64,000 nucleotides of DNA from Nitrospirota bacterium (GTDB lineage: Bacteria > Nitrospirota > Thermodesulfovibrionia > Thermodesulfovibrionales > SM23-35): contig JBFMCL010000002.1 in NCBI GenBank assembly GCA_040754395.1, positions 124,001-188,000 of the forward strand. The letters run 5' to 3'. Positions 36,244 to 44,556 of the stretch are shown here, in pieces. Each line of letters begins with the position of its first letter. Position 1 is the stretch's first letter. The notes below the pieces were generated by a model. The model was given only the letters and a program-made list of their open reading frames with translations, was not told the origin of the DNA and ran no database searches. The position numbers and the translations under genes are program-made.

Positions 36244-36774
36244 TTACCCGGTTTTTCTGAGTCTCGCAAAACGTGTCAGAAATCCGTTTCGCACCGCTTC
36301 TGCAGCAAAACCCCTCTGTGCGAACAATCCGGTCGTTTCCTGCATCTGGAGTTTCCCCACCTCTATGGTCGGCTCGTAGATCGAGAGAATACCCCCTGCC
36401 CTGACCGCCATGCTGATGACATCCGCAGCTTCTCTTTTCCTGTCCACCTCGTGGAAGCTGTAATAAAGGAGACAGACATCAGCAGCCTCTCTGAGCACAA
36501 GTGACGCGATATCTCCATGGATAATACTGACCAGTTCCCCGTACTGCCGGACTCGCCTGTACAGTTTTCTTATCATCTTTTCCTGCAGTTCCACCGCGTA
36601 TACCTTCCTTGCACGCTGCGCAAGGGCTTCCGTCAGGAACCCGTTCCCCGCACCTACCTCGAGCACTACCGAATCCCCGGTGATCCCGGATTCGTCCAGT
36701 ATTCTTTCCCTGTCGGTACACGCTTTTCTTATCGGATTGTAAAGGATAAACGACAGCCATGACGGGCAGACCAT
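36244..36774 (-). CDS. SAM-dependent methyltransferase
   Basis: The 176-residue protein is a small class I methyltransferase: VVLEVGAGNGFLTEAL (about residues 36-51) is motif I, VYAVELQEKMI is motif II, and IIHGDIASLVL plus ADVCLLYYSFHEVD mark the later strands. The last residues are less conserved. The start ATG at 36774 follows AAAGGGG; a longer frame upstream lacks family support. Substrate unknown. It converges with the hemolysin III gene with only 8 bases between the stops. Confidence 0.82.
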   Translation of the reverse strand: MVCPSWLSFILYNPIRKACTDRERILDESGITGDSVVLEVGAGNGFLTEALAQRARKVYAVELQEKMIRKLYRRVRQYGELVSIIHGDIASLVLREAADVCLLYYSFHEVDRKREAADVISMAVRAGGILSIYEPTIEVGKLQMQETTGLFAQRGFAAEAVRNGFLTRFARLRKTG

Positions 36775-36963
36775 GCGATCCCCTTTCCCTGAAGAATAGT
36801 ATACACAGATTGACCCTATCAAGAGAAACAGCTTTTGCATTCCGCACATCCTGTTGCGCAGGGTAAGGTATACTACCCGGAGTACCCGCGTGAGCCGGGA
36901 ACGGTGCCCCGGGACTGTGCCCGGCGAAGGAGAGAAATACCGAGGGAAGGTGCGGTGCGGCAG

Positions 36964-38154
36964 ATGACACAGGATCCTCAATCACTGATCAGGAAGGATG
37001 TGGTCATCATCGGTGCAGGGGCTGCAGGTCTGATGTGCGCCATGGAAGCCGGCAGGAGAAACCGTTCGGTCATCGTCCTTGAGCACATGAACAGAACAGG
37101 AAAAAAACTCCGGATCTCGGGAGGAGGACGGTGCAATTTCACCAACCTGCACCTGCAGCCCGGCAATTACCTCTCGAATAATCCCCACTTCTGCAAGTCC
37201 GCACTCGCCCGGTTCACCCCGCACGATTTCCTCGCCATGGTCGAACGTCACGGGATCGCGTACGCCGAGAAGGAAGACGGCCGGCTCTTTTGTGAAAGGT
37301 CTTCAGGGGATATCGTGAAGATGCTCCATGCGGAATGCCGGAATGCAGGGGTTGAGATTCGCCTGAACTGCAGGATAACCCGTATCTCGAAAGGCACCGT
37401 ATTCTCCGTCCGGACACATTCCGGAAGGATTGAGGCAGGCACGCTGGTGATCGCCACAGGCGGGCTGTCGTATCCAGAACTCGGGGCAACAGACCTCGGG
37501 TTCCGCATCGCACAGAAGTTCGGCCTGAGGGTCACGGGGCTGAGGCCTGCGCTCGTCCCGCTCCTGTTCGGCACTCGCGACCTGAAGGCGTTCGGCGGGC
37601 TGAGCGGGATCTCCCTCGACGCGGCAGTAAAATGCAAAGGGAAACAGTTCCGTGACAATGTCCTTTTTACCCACCGGGGACTGAGCGGCCCTGCGATTCT
37701 GCAGATTTCCTCATACTGGGATTCCGGAGATGCAGTCTCTCTTGATCTGTTGCCAGACCTGGACGCCCATGCGCTTCTGGCAGGAATGCGCACGAGCAGG
37801 ACAGAACTGAGCAACCTTCTCTCCGTATATCTCCCCAGAAGATTCATTCAGCAGTGGTGTACGGCACATGCGCCTTCAAGACCGGTATGCCAGTATTCTG
37901 AAAAAGAGCTCAGGGAAATTGCACATGCACTCCACCACTGGGAGATACGGTTTGCGCGCTCCGCCGGTTATGCAAAGGCAGAGGTCACTGCCGGAGGGAT
38001 CGATACCGCAGAACTCTCCTCACAGACCATGGAATCAAAGAAGGTCCCGGGGCTTTTCTTTGCGGGCGAGGTCATCGATGTGACCGGACAGCTTGGCGGA
38101 TACAACCTTCAGTGGGCATGGTCCTCAGGGTTTGCAGCAGGACAATATGCGTAA
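36964..38154 (+). CDS. HI0933/YhiN-family FAD-dependent oxidoreductase
   Basis: The 396-residue flavoprotein belongs to the HI0933 (YhiN) family, soluble FAD-binding proteins of unclear substrate. Signatures: VVIIGAGAAGLMCA (FAD dinucleotide fold, near residue 14), SGGGRCNFTN (near 50), IATGGLSYPELGATDLGF (near 162) and the C-terminal AEVTAGGIDTAEL with GLFFAGEVIDVTGQLGGYN. I chose ATG at 36964, next to the conserved start; the frame is open further upstream over the divergent promoter region. The stop overlaps the maf start by 8 bases, so the two are translated together. Confidence 0.9.
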   Translation: MTQDPQSLIRKDVVIIGAGAAGLMCAMEAGRRNRSVIVLEHMNRTGKKLRISGGGRCNFTNLHLQPGNYLSNNPHFCKSALARFTPHDFLAMVERHGIAYAEKEDGRLFCERSSGDIVKMLHAECRNAGVEIRLNCRITRISKGTVFSVRTHSGRIEAGTLVIATGGLSYPELGATDLGFRIAQKFGLRVTGLRPALVPLLFGTRDLKAFGGLSGISLDAAVKCKGKQFRDNVLFTHRGLSGPAILQISSYWDSGDAVSLDLLPDLDAHALLAGMRTSRTELSNLLSVYLPRRFIQQWCTAHAPSRPVCQYSEKELREIAHALHHWEIRFARSAGYAKAEVTAGGIDTAELSSQTMESKKVPGLFFAGEVIDVTGQLGGYNLQWAWSSGFAAGQYA

Positions 38155-38746
38155 CCCGAAGACCATCATCCTCGCTTCGGCGTCTCCGAGAAGGAGGGAG
38201 ATCCTCCGCAGGACGGGCCTGAAGTTCAGCGTTGATGAGAGCAGTTACGAAGAAGCCGACCTTCCCGGCCTGAAGCCCCGCGCACTTGCGGAATTTCATG
38301 CCCTGCACAAAGCGAGGGACGTCGCCCGGAGGCACAGAAACGCCATCGTCCTCGCAGCGGATACCATTATCGTGCTGAAGGGTAGACGCTACGGAAAACC
38401 ACGGGATACGGCACAGGCAGCAGAGATGCTGAAGGCCCTGAGCGGCAAGGCACATTCAGTCATCACGGGGTTCGCGATAATCGACACCGCAGACTCGCGG
38501 GAGCTGTCCGGGTCGGTCGAGACAAAGGTCTTTTTCAGGCGACTGACCAAGGATGAAATCACGGCATATGTGAACTCGGGAGAGCCACTCGATAAGGCGG
38601 GAGCCTACGGCATTCAGGGACTTGGCGGGGTGCTGGTCGAAAAAATCGAAGGGGATTTCTCCAATGTCGTGGGACTGCCGCTCAGCGCCGTTTCGGAAGG
38701 CCTGAAGAAGTTCGGGGTATCCGTGCTGCAAGTCCCGGCTTCCTGA
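38147..38746 (+). CDS. maf: Maf-like nucleoside triphosphate pyrophosphatase
   Basis: Maf proteins hydrolyse modified or canonical nucleotides such as dTTP, UTP or m7GTP to monophosphates. The 199-residue protein has the N-terminal signature IILASASPRRREILRR, then ADTIIVLKGRRYGKPRD, the SGKAHSVITGFAI segment and YGIQGLGGVLVEKIEGDFSNVVGLPL at the end. The pattern around GDFSNVVGLP is fully conserved. It overlaps the upstream flavoprotein gene. The residues deciding dTTP/UTP or m7GTP preference were not resolved. Confidence 0.92.
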   Translation: MRNPKTIILASASPRRREILRRTGLKFSVDESSYEEADLPGLKPRALAEFHALHKARDVARRHRNAIVLAADTIIVLKGRRYGKPRDTAQAAEMLKALSGKAHSVITGFAIIDTADSRELSGSVETKVFFRRLTKDEITAYVNSGEPLDKAGAYGIQGLGGVLVEKIEGDFSNVVGLPLSAVSEGLKKFGVSVLQVPAS

Positions 38747-39122
38747 TTTGAAAAGTCAACAACGATGAATTGCAATAAAAAAGTCTACCCCCTGACATCT
38801 AGAAAATAAACTAAAGTCTTAGATAATAAGAATAACAAGAAATCTCTTTATTAGGATTCATTTCGAGCAACTGGCTCTTCCAAAAGGCATTAAAAAAATA
38901 AGGTGGATACCTTTGCGTGACGGTTATTCTCTGAATTCAAGACCAGCGAGAAAAAGTCAACAATGCGTATTTTCAGGTGGACTTTGCAAGATCACTTCCT
39001 CACAGAAGTCCACAATTTTTGATAACCTGTTAATTTTGTGTAGTTTTTTGGGAAATCTATAACTTGAAGATAATCTGATTTCTCAATATCTGAAAATAAA
39101 TGTATAAGAATGCATATCAAGC
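38747..39122. other. AT-rich intergenic region, possible gene remnant
   Basis: This 376-base gap is much richer in A and T than its neighbours. AAAAGTCAACAA-like strings occur near 38753 and 38945. An open stretch without ATG on the plus strand runs from about 38830 to 39060; it contains a TTG at 38912-38914 preceded by AGGTGG and would encode about 49 residues. I do not recognise the product. It may be decayed inserted DNA. Confidence 0.4.
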
Positions 39123-39662
39123 TTAAGGATTATCCTCACGTTTCTTAAAATATTCAGCAATAGCTGTTTGAAGAGCTGTATCAACCTTAGATTCAAATAA
39201 CTTTCCAGTGGAAGTTTTAACTCCGATAATGATAGTTCCCTTGGGAAAGTCCGATTTAAAATTGTCAAAGTTAAATTTAAAACGCCTCTCGGCGATGAAG
39301 TATTTAGCTTCCTCTCCATCTGATAATTTAATAGGTAAATCTGAAGAACCTTGATCAAATTCAGTCCTCTCCTGCTCATAGATTGTTTTCCTAGATTTCC
39401 AATATAGAGACAAAACATTAGCGGTTCTGTGACCGATATTGGTTATATATATCGCAATATAGTGAGTATCCCTCTCAAATTTACTTTTTTTAAAAAATGC
39501 GGCTATTTTAAGTTTAATTATACGGTCTCGCATTGCAAGATATAGAGATGTTATAACAGCTGCTATAGTTCCAATAGCAGACAGCCACGGTGCAAAGGTA
39601 TTAATAAATTCCCACTGTGCTTCGGAAAGCCCTAAAAATGCATAAGAAATCTGAGCATCCAT
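39123..39662 (-). CDS. hypothetical protein with one membrane segment, AT-rich
   Basis: This 179-residue protein starts MDAQISYAFLGLSEAQWEF, has one membrane helix at about residues 25-44 (WLSAIGTIAAVITSLYLAMR), then a soluble part with beta strands (YIAIYITNIGHRTANVLSLY) and a charged C-terminus. This 'helix plus beta-domain' form recurs in small accessory proteins of unknown role. The gene is clearly richer in A and T than the core genes around it and is flanked by gene-poor AT-rich DNA, so recent transfer is likely. I do not recognise a family. Confidence 0.6.
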   Translation of the reverse strand: MDAQISYAFLGLSEAQWEFINTFAPWLSAIGTIAAVITSLYLAMRDRIIKLKIAAFFKKSKFERDTHYIAIYITNIGHRTANVLSLYWKSRKTIYEQERTEFDQGSSDLPIKLSDGEEAKYFIAERRFKFNFDNFKSDFPKGTIIIGVKTSTGKLFESKVDTALQTAIAEYFKKREDNP

Positions 39663-39813
39663 TGTTGGAGTTTATAGCACTATGAGATTATTAAGTCAAG
39701 GTCATAATATCAACAATGTCGTAATGTGAAAAACAGCGCGCATCTCAAGTGGTAATAGTTATCTCATCAGAGTATCTGTACACATTTGTGTGCAGATGTG
39801 TTACAAAGCCTCA

Positions 39814-40626
39814 CTATTTGTCGAATATTTGTTGAAGAAATTTCTTGAGTTCATTCCAGGAACTGCTGTCTGCCTCTGCATCGTAGGCAACCGGAATGTT
39901 GAATTTCTTTCCATATGCATCAGCTTCCGGATTGGTGAAACTATGGAGTGCCCCAGGATATACAATAAAGCGAAAATCAACTCCGGCATTTTCCATTTCC
40001 TTTTTGAAAGCCTCAATCTGCTCCCCTGTGATGAATTTGTCATCGGCACCATGAAGAACAAGAATTTTGGCCTTAACATCTCCCTGCTTCGCAGGTGTTA
40101 CTGCAACAAGACTCCCATGGAAGCTTGCGACTCCTCTCAGGTTGTCCACCCCTTGACGTGCCATATTGAGTACAATTCCTCCGCCAAAGCAATATCCTAT
40201 CGCTGCGATCTTATCGGAATCTACCACAGGCTGTTTTTTGAAAAACTCCATAGCGGAAATAAAACGATCTTTTGCGGTACTGAAGTTCTTCATCAGTTCT
40301 GATGAAAACTTTCCCGCTTCATCAGGATGCTCTGCTTGTTTTCCGTCTCCATACATATCGATCGCCATTGCTGCATATCCCAGTTCTGCCAGCATACGGG
40401 CACGCTTCTGTGCATAGTCGTTCAATCCCCACCATTCATGCACAACCAGCACCCCTGGTCTCTTGCCTTTGATACCCCTGTCATATGCAAGATACCCTTT
40501 CATCGACACACCTTTTGTGCTATATTCCACTGTTGTTCCCTCGATATCCGGCTCAGCCTGCACAGAAGAGTCTGCGAGAAAGAATGTCAAAAACGTCATT
40601 ATTGCTATCAGATAAAGATTTTTCAT
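39814..40626 (-). CDS. exported dienelactone hydrolase family protein
   Basis: The 270-residue alpha/beta-hydrolase has a signal peptide (residues 1-24, ending SSVQA), so it is probably periplasmic. The DLH core shows VLVVHEWWGLNDYAQKRARM (near residues 59-78), YAAMAIDMYGDGK, the nucleophile motif GYCFGGG with cysteine instead of serine (near 150), the acid GADDKF and the histidine GALHSF. This Cys-Asp-His triad matches dienelactone hydrolases. The natural substrate is not known. A good AGGAGG site precedes the ATG. Confidence 0.9.
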   Translation of the reverse strand: MKNLYLIAIMTFLTFFLADSSVQAEPDIEGTTVEYSTKGVSMKGYLAYDRGIKGKRPGVLVVHEWWGLNDYAQKRARMLAELGYAAMAIDMYGDGKQAEHPDEAGKFSSELMKNFSTAKDRFISAMEFFKKQPVVDSDKIAAIGYCFGGGIVLNMARQGVDNLRGVASFHGSLVAVTPAKQGDVKAKILVLHGADDKFITGEQIEAFKKEMENAGVDFRFIVYPGALHSFTNPEADAYGKKFNIPVAYDAEADSSSWNELKKFLQQIFDK

Positions 40627-40714
40627 AATATCCTCCTTTACTTTCTCAGATAATTAAAGTTTATCAACATAGAGAGAGGGAGACAACCGGAATGCAACAA
40701 AATTCTAAGGAACT

Positions 40715-40810
40715 GGGGTCAGCCCTTGAATATTGACAAAGATAAATAAGAGGCAGGGCCAAATCTTCAATGGTTACATAAAAAGGGGACAGGTCTCCAC
40801 TTATGACAAA
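40715..40810. repeat. pair of degenerate REP-like repeats
   Basis: Two related 26-base units, GGGGTCAGCCCTTG...TTGACAAA (40715-40740) and GGGGACAGGTCTCC...ATGACAAA (40785-40810), lie 70 bases apart. An AGGCAGGGCCAAATCTTC string sits between them. Such GGGGTCAG/GACAAA strings typically flank IS200-like REP-associated transposase (RAYT) genes in related genomes. No transposase remains here. The rest of the 40627-40949 gap holds nothing recognised. Confidence 0.5.
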
Positions 40811-40949
40811 GCAGATAAAACGAGAGGGCCATAGGAAAGCTGTGCCGAAACACATGTTTGTAACGGTAATTAAAATAGTCCATAGGCTGTCAGCAGTGTC
40901 GGCTTGCAGGTGAAACAACTTTTCAGAAATGTACCTCTTGTCCTTCTTC

Positions 40950-41855
40950 CTATCCCTCGAAATATCGCGGTGTCACTTTCTTGCGGCTGGCTATGCGCTG
41001 ATACACCTCGTCTGAATACCCGAGGGCGATGACTGCGTGAATCTCCTCTTCCGCAGGGATTCCGATGGAGCGCTGGATCGAAGGGTCTCTTTTCATCGCA
41101 GCAACAGCGTATCCGATGAGGCAGGTACCGAGCCCCATGCTGTGGGCCGCGAGCAGGATATTTTGTGTCACAAGCAGCGCGTCCTCTACCGGACAGCTTG
41201 CGCCCGGTTTCGAGCCTACGAGAATCGCAGCCGGGCTTCCGTGAAACAGCCGGTCCTTGCCCGATCCGTGCCATTCTTCAAGCGTCTCCTTCACCTTGCG
41301 GTAATATCCCCGGTAATATGCATCGAGTTCTCCTTTGCCTATCACCCTGAGGAAGTTGCGGAGCAGGGTATTCTCCGCTGTGGCGTTCAGTTTCTCGAAA
41401 AAGGAGGCGACACGCTCTGCACATGCCTGCACCGCCTTCCGGTGAGGCAGTATGGTAAAGGTCCATGCCTGGCTGTTCGTTCCTGAAGGCGCGGTGATCC
41501 CGATCTTTACAAGGTCTTCAAGTATTTCTCTTGCCACGGGCCGGTCAGTGAAGCGACGGCAGGAGCGGCGCGAGGCCATAAGCTGCACTAATAGTGGTGT
41601 ATTGTACTCCCCGGGCGGGAGCCACCGCGTTTCTGCAGTGAATGTCTGATACTTTGACATCTCAGGGTCGGTCTCGCGCACGCGGATCGCCTGCACGGGA
41701 CATACTGCTTCGCAATGTCCGCAAAAGATCGAATCCCTTCCCGAAGTAGTCGCTTTTTCATCTCTGAGCGAAAGCGTGCCTGTCGGGCACACGTCGATGC
41801 ACAGGCCGCAGCCGTTGCAAAGATCTTTGTCGATCTCTATTCCATTTCGTTCCAT
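40950..41855 (-). CDS. ferredoxin-nitroreductase fusion protein
   Basis: The first 60 residues hold two 4Fe-4S motifs (CNGCGLCIDVCPTGTL and a shortened CGHCEAVCPVQAI), and the rest is an FMN-dependent nitroreductase domain: SRRSCRRFTDRPV (near residue 90), APSGTNSQAWTF (near 118) and AHSMGLGTCLIGYA near residue 240. Such fusions occur in anaerobes and are thought to move electrons from ferredoxin pools to flavin substrates. The second cluster motif starts with only CxxC, so it may bind a modified cluster. No operon partner is seen; the quinone reductase gene diverges from it. Confidence 0.88.
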   Translation of the reverse strand: MERNGIEIDKDLCNGCGLCIDVCPTGTLSLRDEKATTSGRDSIFCGHCEAVCPVQAIRVRETDPEMSKYQTFTAETRWLPPGEYNTPLLVQLMASRRSCRRFTDRPVAREILEDLVKIGITAPSGTNSQAWTFTILPHRKAVQACAERVASFFEKLNATAENTLLRNFLRVIGKGELDAYYRGYYRKVKETLEEWHGSGKDRLFHGSPAAILVGSKPGASCPVEDALLVTQNILLAAHSMGLGTCLIGYAVAAMKRDPSIQRSIGIPAEEEIHAVIALGYSDEVYQRIASRKKVTPRYFEG

Positions 41856-41994
41856 GAGGTCTCCTTAAAAAATCGATACAGTAGAATATGATACCATTGC
41901 CGTTCAAACTTGATATAATGATGCTTTGGTATTGAACCGGTTGACCCCTGCGTTGCACCGCATGCGGGAATACAGACAAGGAGATAAGAGTGCA

Positions 41995-42588
41995 ATGAAA
42001 ATATCAGTGATCCTTGCCCACCCTCACAAGAGAAGCTTTAACCATGCCATAGCAACAACTGCCGTGGAACTGCTCACGCAGAGCGGACATGAAATCTTTT
42101 TCCATGATTTATATGAAGAGAAATTTGATCCGGTATTACCAACAGACGAAATACCGAGAGATGTTCCTTTGCCGTCTGAAATAGAGAGACACTGCAGGGA
42201 AATTGCAGAAGCCGAGGGAGTCGTGATTATTCATCCGAACTGGTGGGGACAGCCGCCCGCAATTCTCAAAGGGTGGATAGACAGGGTTATGCGTCCTGGA
42301 GTCGCATATGAATTTATCGGAGACGACAAAGGAGAGGGAGTCCCCTGCGGGTTATTGAAAATAAAAACAGCTGTTGTATTTAATACTTCCAATACAGCAA
42401 CAGAAAGAGAGAAGACAGTATTCGGGGATCCGTTGGAAGTTCTATGGAAAAACTGTATTTTCGGCCTGTGTGGAGTCAAGAGCTTTTATCGCAGAATGTT
42501 TAATATTGTCGTTATCAGCTCTGAAGAACAAAGGAAAGGGTGGTTGCAGGAAGTCAGAGACACACTTGGTCAGCATTTCCCCTCCTGA
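41995..42588 (+). CDS. NAD(P)H quinone oxidoreductase (flavodoxin-2 family)
   Basis: The 197-residue protein is a flavodoxin-fold oxidoreductase like KefF, MdaB or Ywr family enzymes: VILAHPHKRSFNHAIA at the N-terminus, IFFHDLYEEKFDPVLP, HPNWWGQPPAILKGWIDRVM (near residues 78-97) and GLLKIKTAVVFNTSN. It probably transfers two electrons from NAD(P)H to quinones. AAGGAG lies upstream of the ATG at 41995. The gene diverges from the ferredoxin-nitroreductase, and the two redox genes might share a control region. Confidence 0.87.
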   Translation: MKISVILAHPHKRSFNHAIATTAVELLTQSGHEIFFHDLYEEKFDPVLPTDEIPRDVPLPSEIERHCREIAEAEGVVIIHPNWWGQPPAILKGWIDRVMRPGVAYEFIGDDKGEGVPCGLLKIKTAVVFNTSNTATEREKTVFGDPLEVLWKNCIFGLCGVKSFYRRMFNIVVISSEEQRKGWLQEVRDTLGQHFPS

Positions 42589-42833
42589 CAACAGCATAGT
42601 TCAGGCGGTATTCATCGGTCATCGTACTACAATGAAGGGGGCAAGCTGTTTTGTGCAGTGCAGCGCCTTTGGGCAACTTCCTTTGTAAATCATGCAGATT
42701 TTACCCCGGCAATCTCCCTTTATTCCCTTCCGTACGCACAGTGAGCCATCTGTTTTCCTGTGCTATACTTATAGCAAGCAAATGATTAACTATCTCTTTT
42801 TCAAAACCTTTCACACAGTTTGAGGTGGAGCCT

Positions 42834-44534
42834 GTGGGATTCTATAATGACAGACGGCTTTTCAGACGGTACCGGCAGACGACGGATTTCTATGTAATCA
42901 TCGATGCCAATTACTACAAGGCAGCCACTGTCGATTTCTCTCTCAGCGGCCTCTGCATTTTTATCGAAGGAACTCCTCCCCTGCGCCCCAATTCCTTCAT
43001 TGATCTGAAAATCGAGGGACTGGATATCGATATACGGGGCAGGGTGATATGGGTTCAGCAGACAGACCAGAACCTTCTCGTCGGCATCGAAAAGATGGCG
43101 ATCGCCGGTCTTCTCAGGATATGCCCCCTTTCGCATATCCTTCTCGATCTGCAGAGAAGCAATGTGACCGGTGTTCTCGAGATGGAAAAGCGCCCTGTCC
43201 TGAAACGCATTTACATAAAACACGGGGTGATGGTATTCGCTGCCTCGAATCAGCATGAGGACCGCTTTGGTGAACTGCTTCTGAAGAGGGGAAGGATAAC
43301 CTCTGATCAGCTTCACCAGGCAGCAGTCCTGCTTTCTTCATCCGGGAAGCGCCTCGGAACAATTCTCGTTGAACTCGGCTACCTGAAACCCGACGAGCTC
43401 GTAAGGGCACTGAAGTATCAGGTCGAGGAGATCATCCTGAGTCTTTTCAGATGGCAGGAAGGGACAGTACGGTTCCTTGCGGGACCGTTGCCGGATGAGA
43501 TTATCACATTCAGGCTGAGCGCGGCCAATCTCATTTTTCAGGGGATCAAAAGAATAACCCAGCCGGAATATTTCAGGAATATCTGCCCTCCGCCTGACAC
43601 CATTCTGTACTTCTCGAACGACCCCCTGAACCTTTTCCAGGACGTCAGTCTTTCAGAAGAGGACAGATATGTGCTCTCCCTGCTGGATGCAAGGCTGACC
43701 CTAAAGGAAATCATTGATCTCTCTTCGCTGGAAAAGTCCAGGACAATAAAGATCATCAGTGCATTGTTCAGTATCAGCATGATAGAGAAGAAAGGGGAAA
43801 AAATACTTGCCGACAGGACTATTGTAAAAACAATAAGTGAACCGCAAAAAGCGGTTGACTCTGCCTTTCTGGAAAATGTCAGCGATCTGTGCAGAAAATT
43901 TCCCTCAATGGATTACTACAGCATCCTCGGGATCAGTAGCGGGGCATCACTCAAGCAGATACGGAAGGCCTACTATGCGATGGTAAAGGAATTTCATCCC
44001 GACAGGCATATCAGTGCAAGTTCCGGGATGCTGAAAAGCAGATTGAATGAAATATTATCCCATGTCATTAACGCGTACAGGACTCTGTCGGATTCAGAGC
44101 TGAGGGCGCACTATGATGATACGCTGAAGGTCCGCCGGCCTCCCGAGGCTCCGGACGTGACAAAGAAAGCCGTTACCGCGCGTGAACGTTTCATCCAGGG
44201 CAAAGAGGCATTGAAAAATGGCCTGTATGAGGATGCGGCAGAATTTCTGGGACAGGCCGTATATCTTGACAGTTCTATGGCAGAGTATCATAGCTGCCTC
44301 GCGATCGCATACCGAAAGCTGAAGAGACTGCGTGATGCGCAGAAAGAGATGCAGAAGGCTCTTGAAATCGATCAGACCGTCGCAGACTATTATGCAGAGA
44401 TCGGGGAAATTTACCTCGAACTCGGGCTGCCCTTAAGGGCAAGGGCATCTTTTGAGAAGGCGCTGAAGACAGATCCGTCGCACAAAAGGGCGGCTGACAG
44501 GCTCAAGATGCTGGATACCGGGAAACATGGATGA
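42834..44534 (+). CDS. PilZ-PATAN(DUF4388)-J domain-TPR protein
   Basis: This 566-residue protein combines four parts. Residues 1-90 form a PilZ domain with the c-di-GMP signature intact: an arginine-rich RRLFRRYRQ and the DFSLSG motif about 30 residues later. Residues 95-235 match a DUF4388/PATAN domain (LLLDL-like start, GVLEMEKRPVLKRIYIKHG, FGELLLKRGRIT). Residues about 360-425 are a DnaJ J domain with the HPD motif (EFHPDRH). Residues 450-560 are TPR repeats (AAEFLGQAVYLDSSMAEYHS and on). The start is GTG 42834 behind AGGTGG; an upstream GTG at 42825 lacks a ribosome site. It could couple c-di-GMP level to Hsp70-dependent assembly of surface machinery; that role is inferred. Confidence 0.85.
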   Translation: MGFYNDRRLFRRYRQTTDFYVIIDANYYKAATVDFSLSGLCIFIEGTPPLRPNSFIDLKIEGLDIDIRGRVIWVQQTDQNLLVGIEKMAIAGLLRICPLSHILLDLQRSNVTGVLEMEKRPVLKRIYIKHGVMVFAASNQHEDRFGELLLKRGRITSDQLHQAAVLLSSSGKRLGTILVELGYLKPDELVRALKYQVEEIILSLFRWQEGTVRFLAGPLPDEIITFRLSAANLIFQGIKRITQPEYFRNICPPPDTILYFSNDPLNLFQDVSLSEEDRYVLSLLDARLTLKEIIDLSSLEKSRTIKIISALFSISMIEKKGEKILADRTIVKTISEPQKAVDSAFLENVSDLCRKFPSMDYYSILGISSGASLKQIRKAYYAMVKEFHPDRHISASSGMLKSRLNEILSHVINAYRTLSDSELRAHYDDTLKVRRPPEAPDVTKKAVTARERFIQGKEALKNGLYEDAAEFLGQAVYLDSSMAEYHSCLAIAYRKLKRLRDAQKEMQKALEIDQTVADYYAEIGEIYLELGLPLRARASFEKALKTDPSHKRAADRLKMLDTGKHG

Positions 44535-44556
44535 GAAAAGACATTGCACCTCTTTC

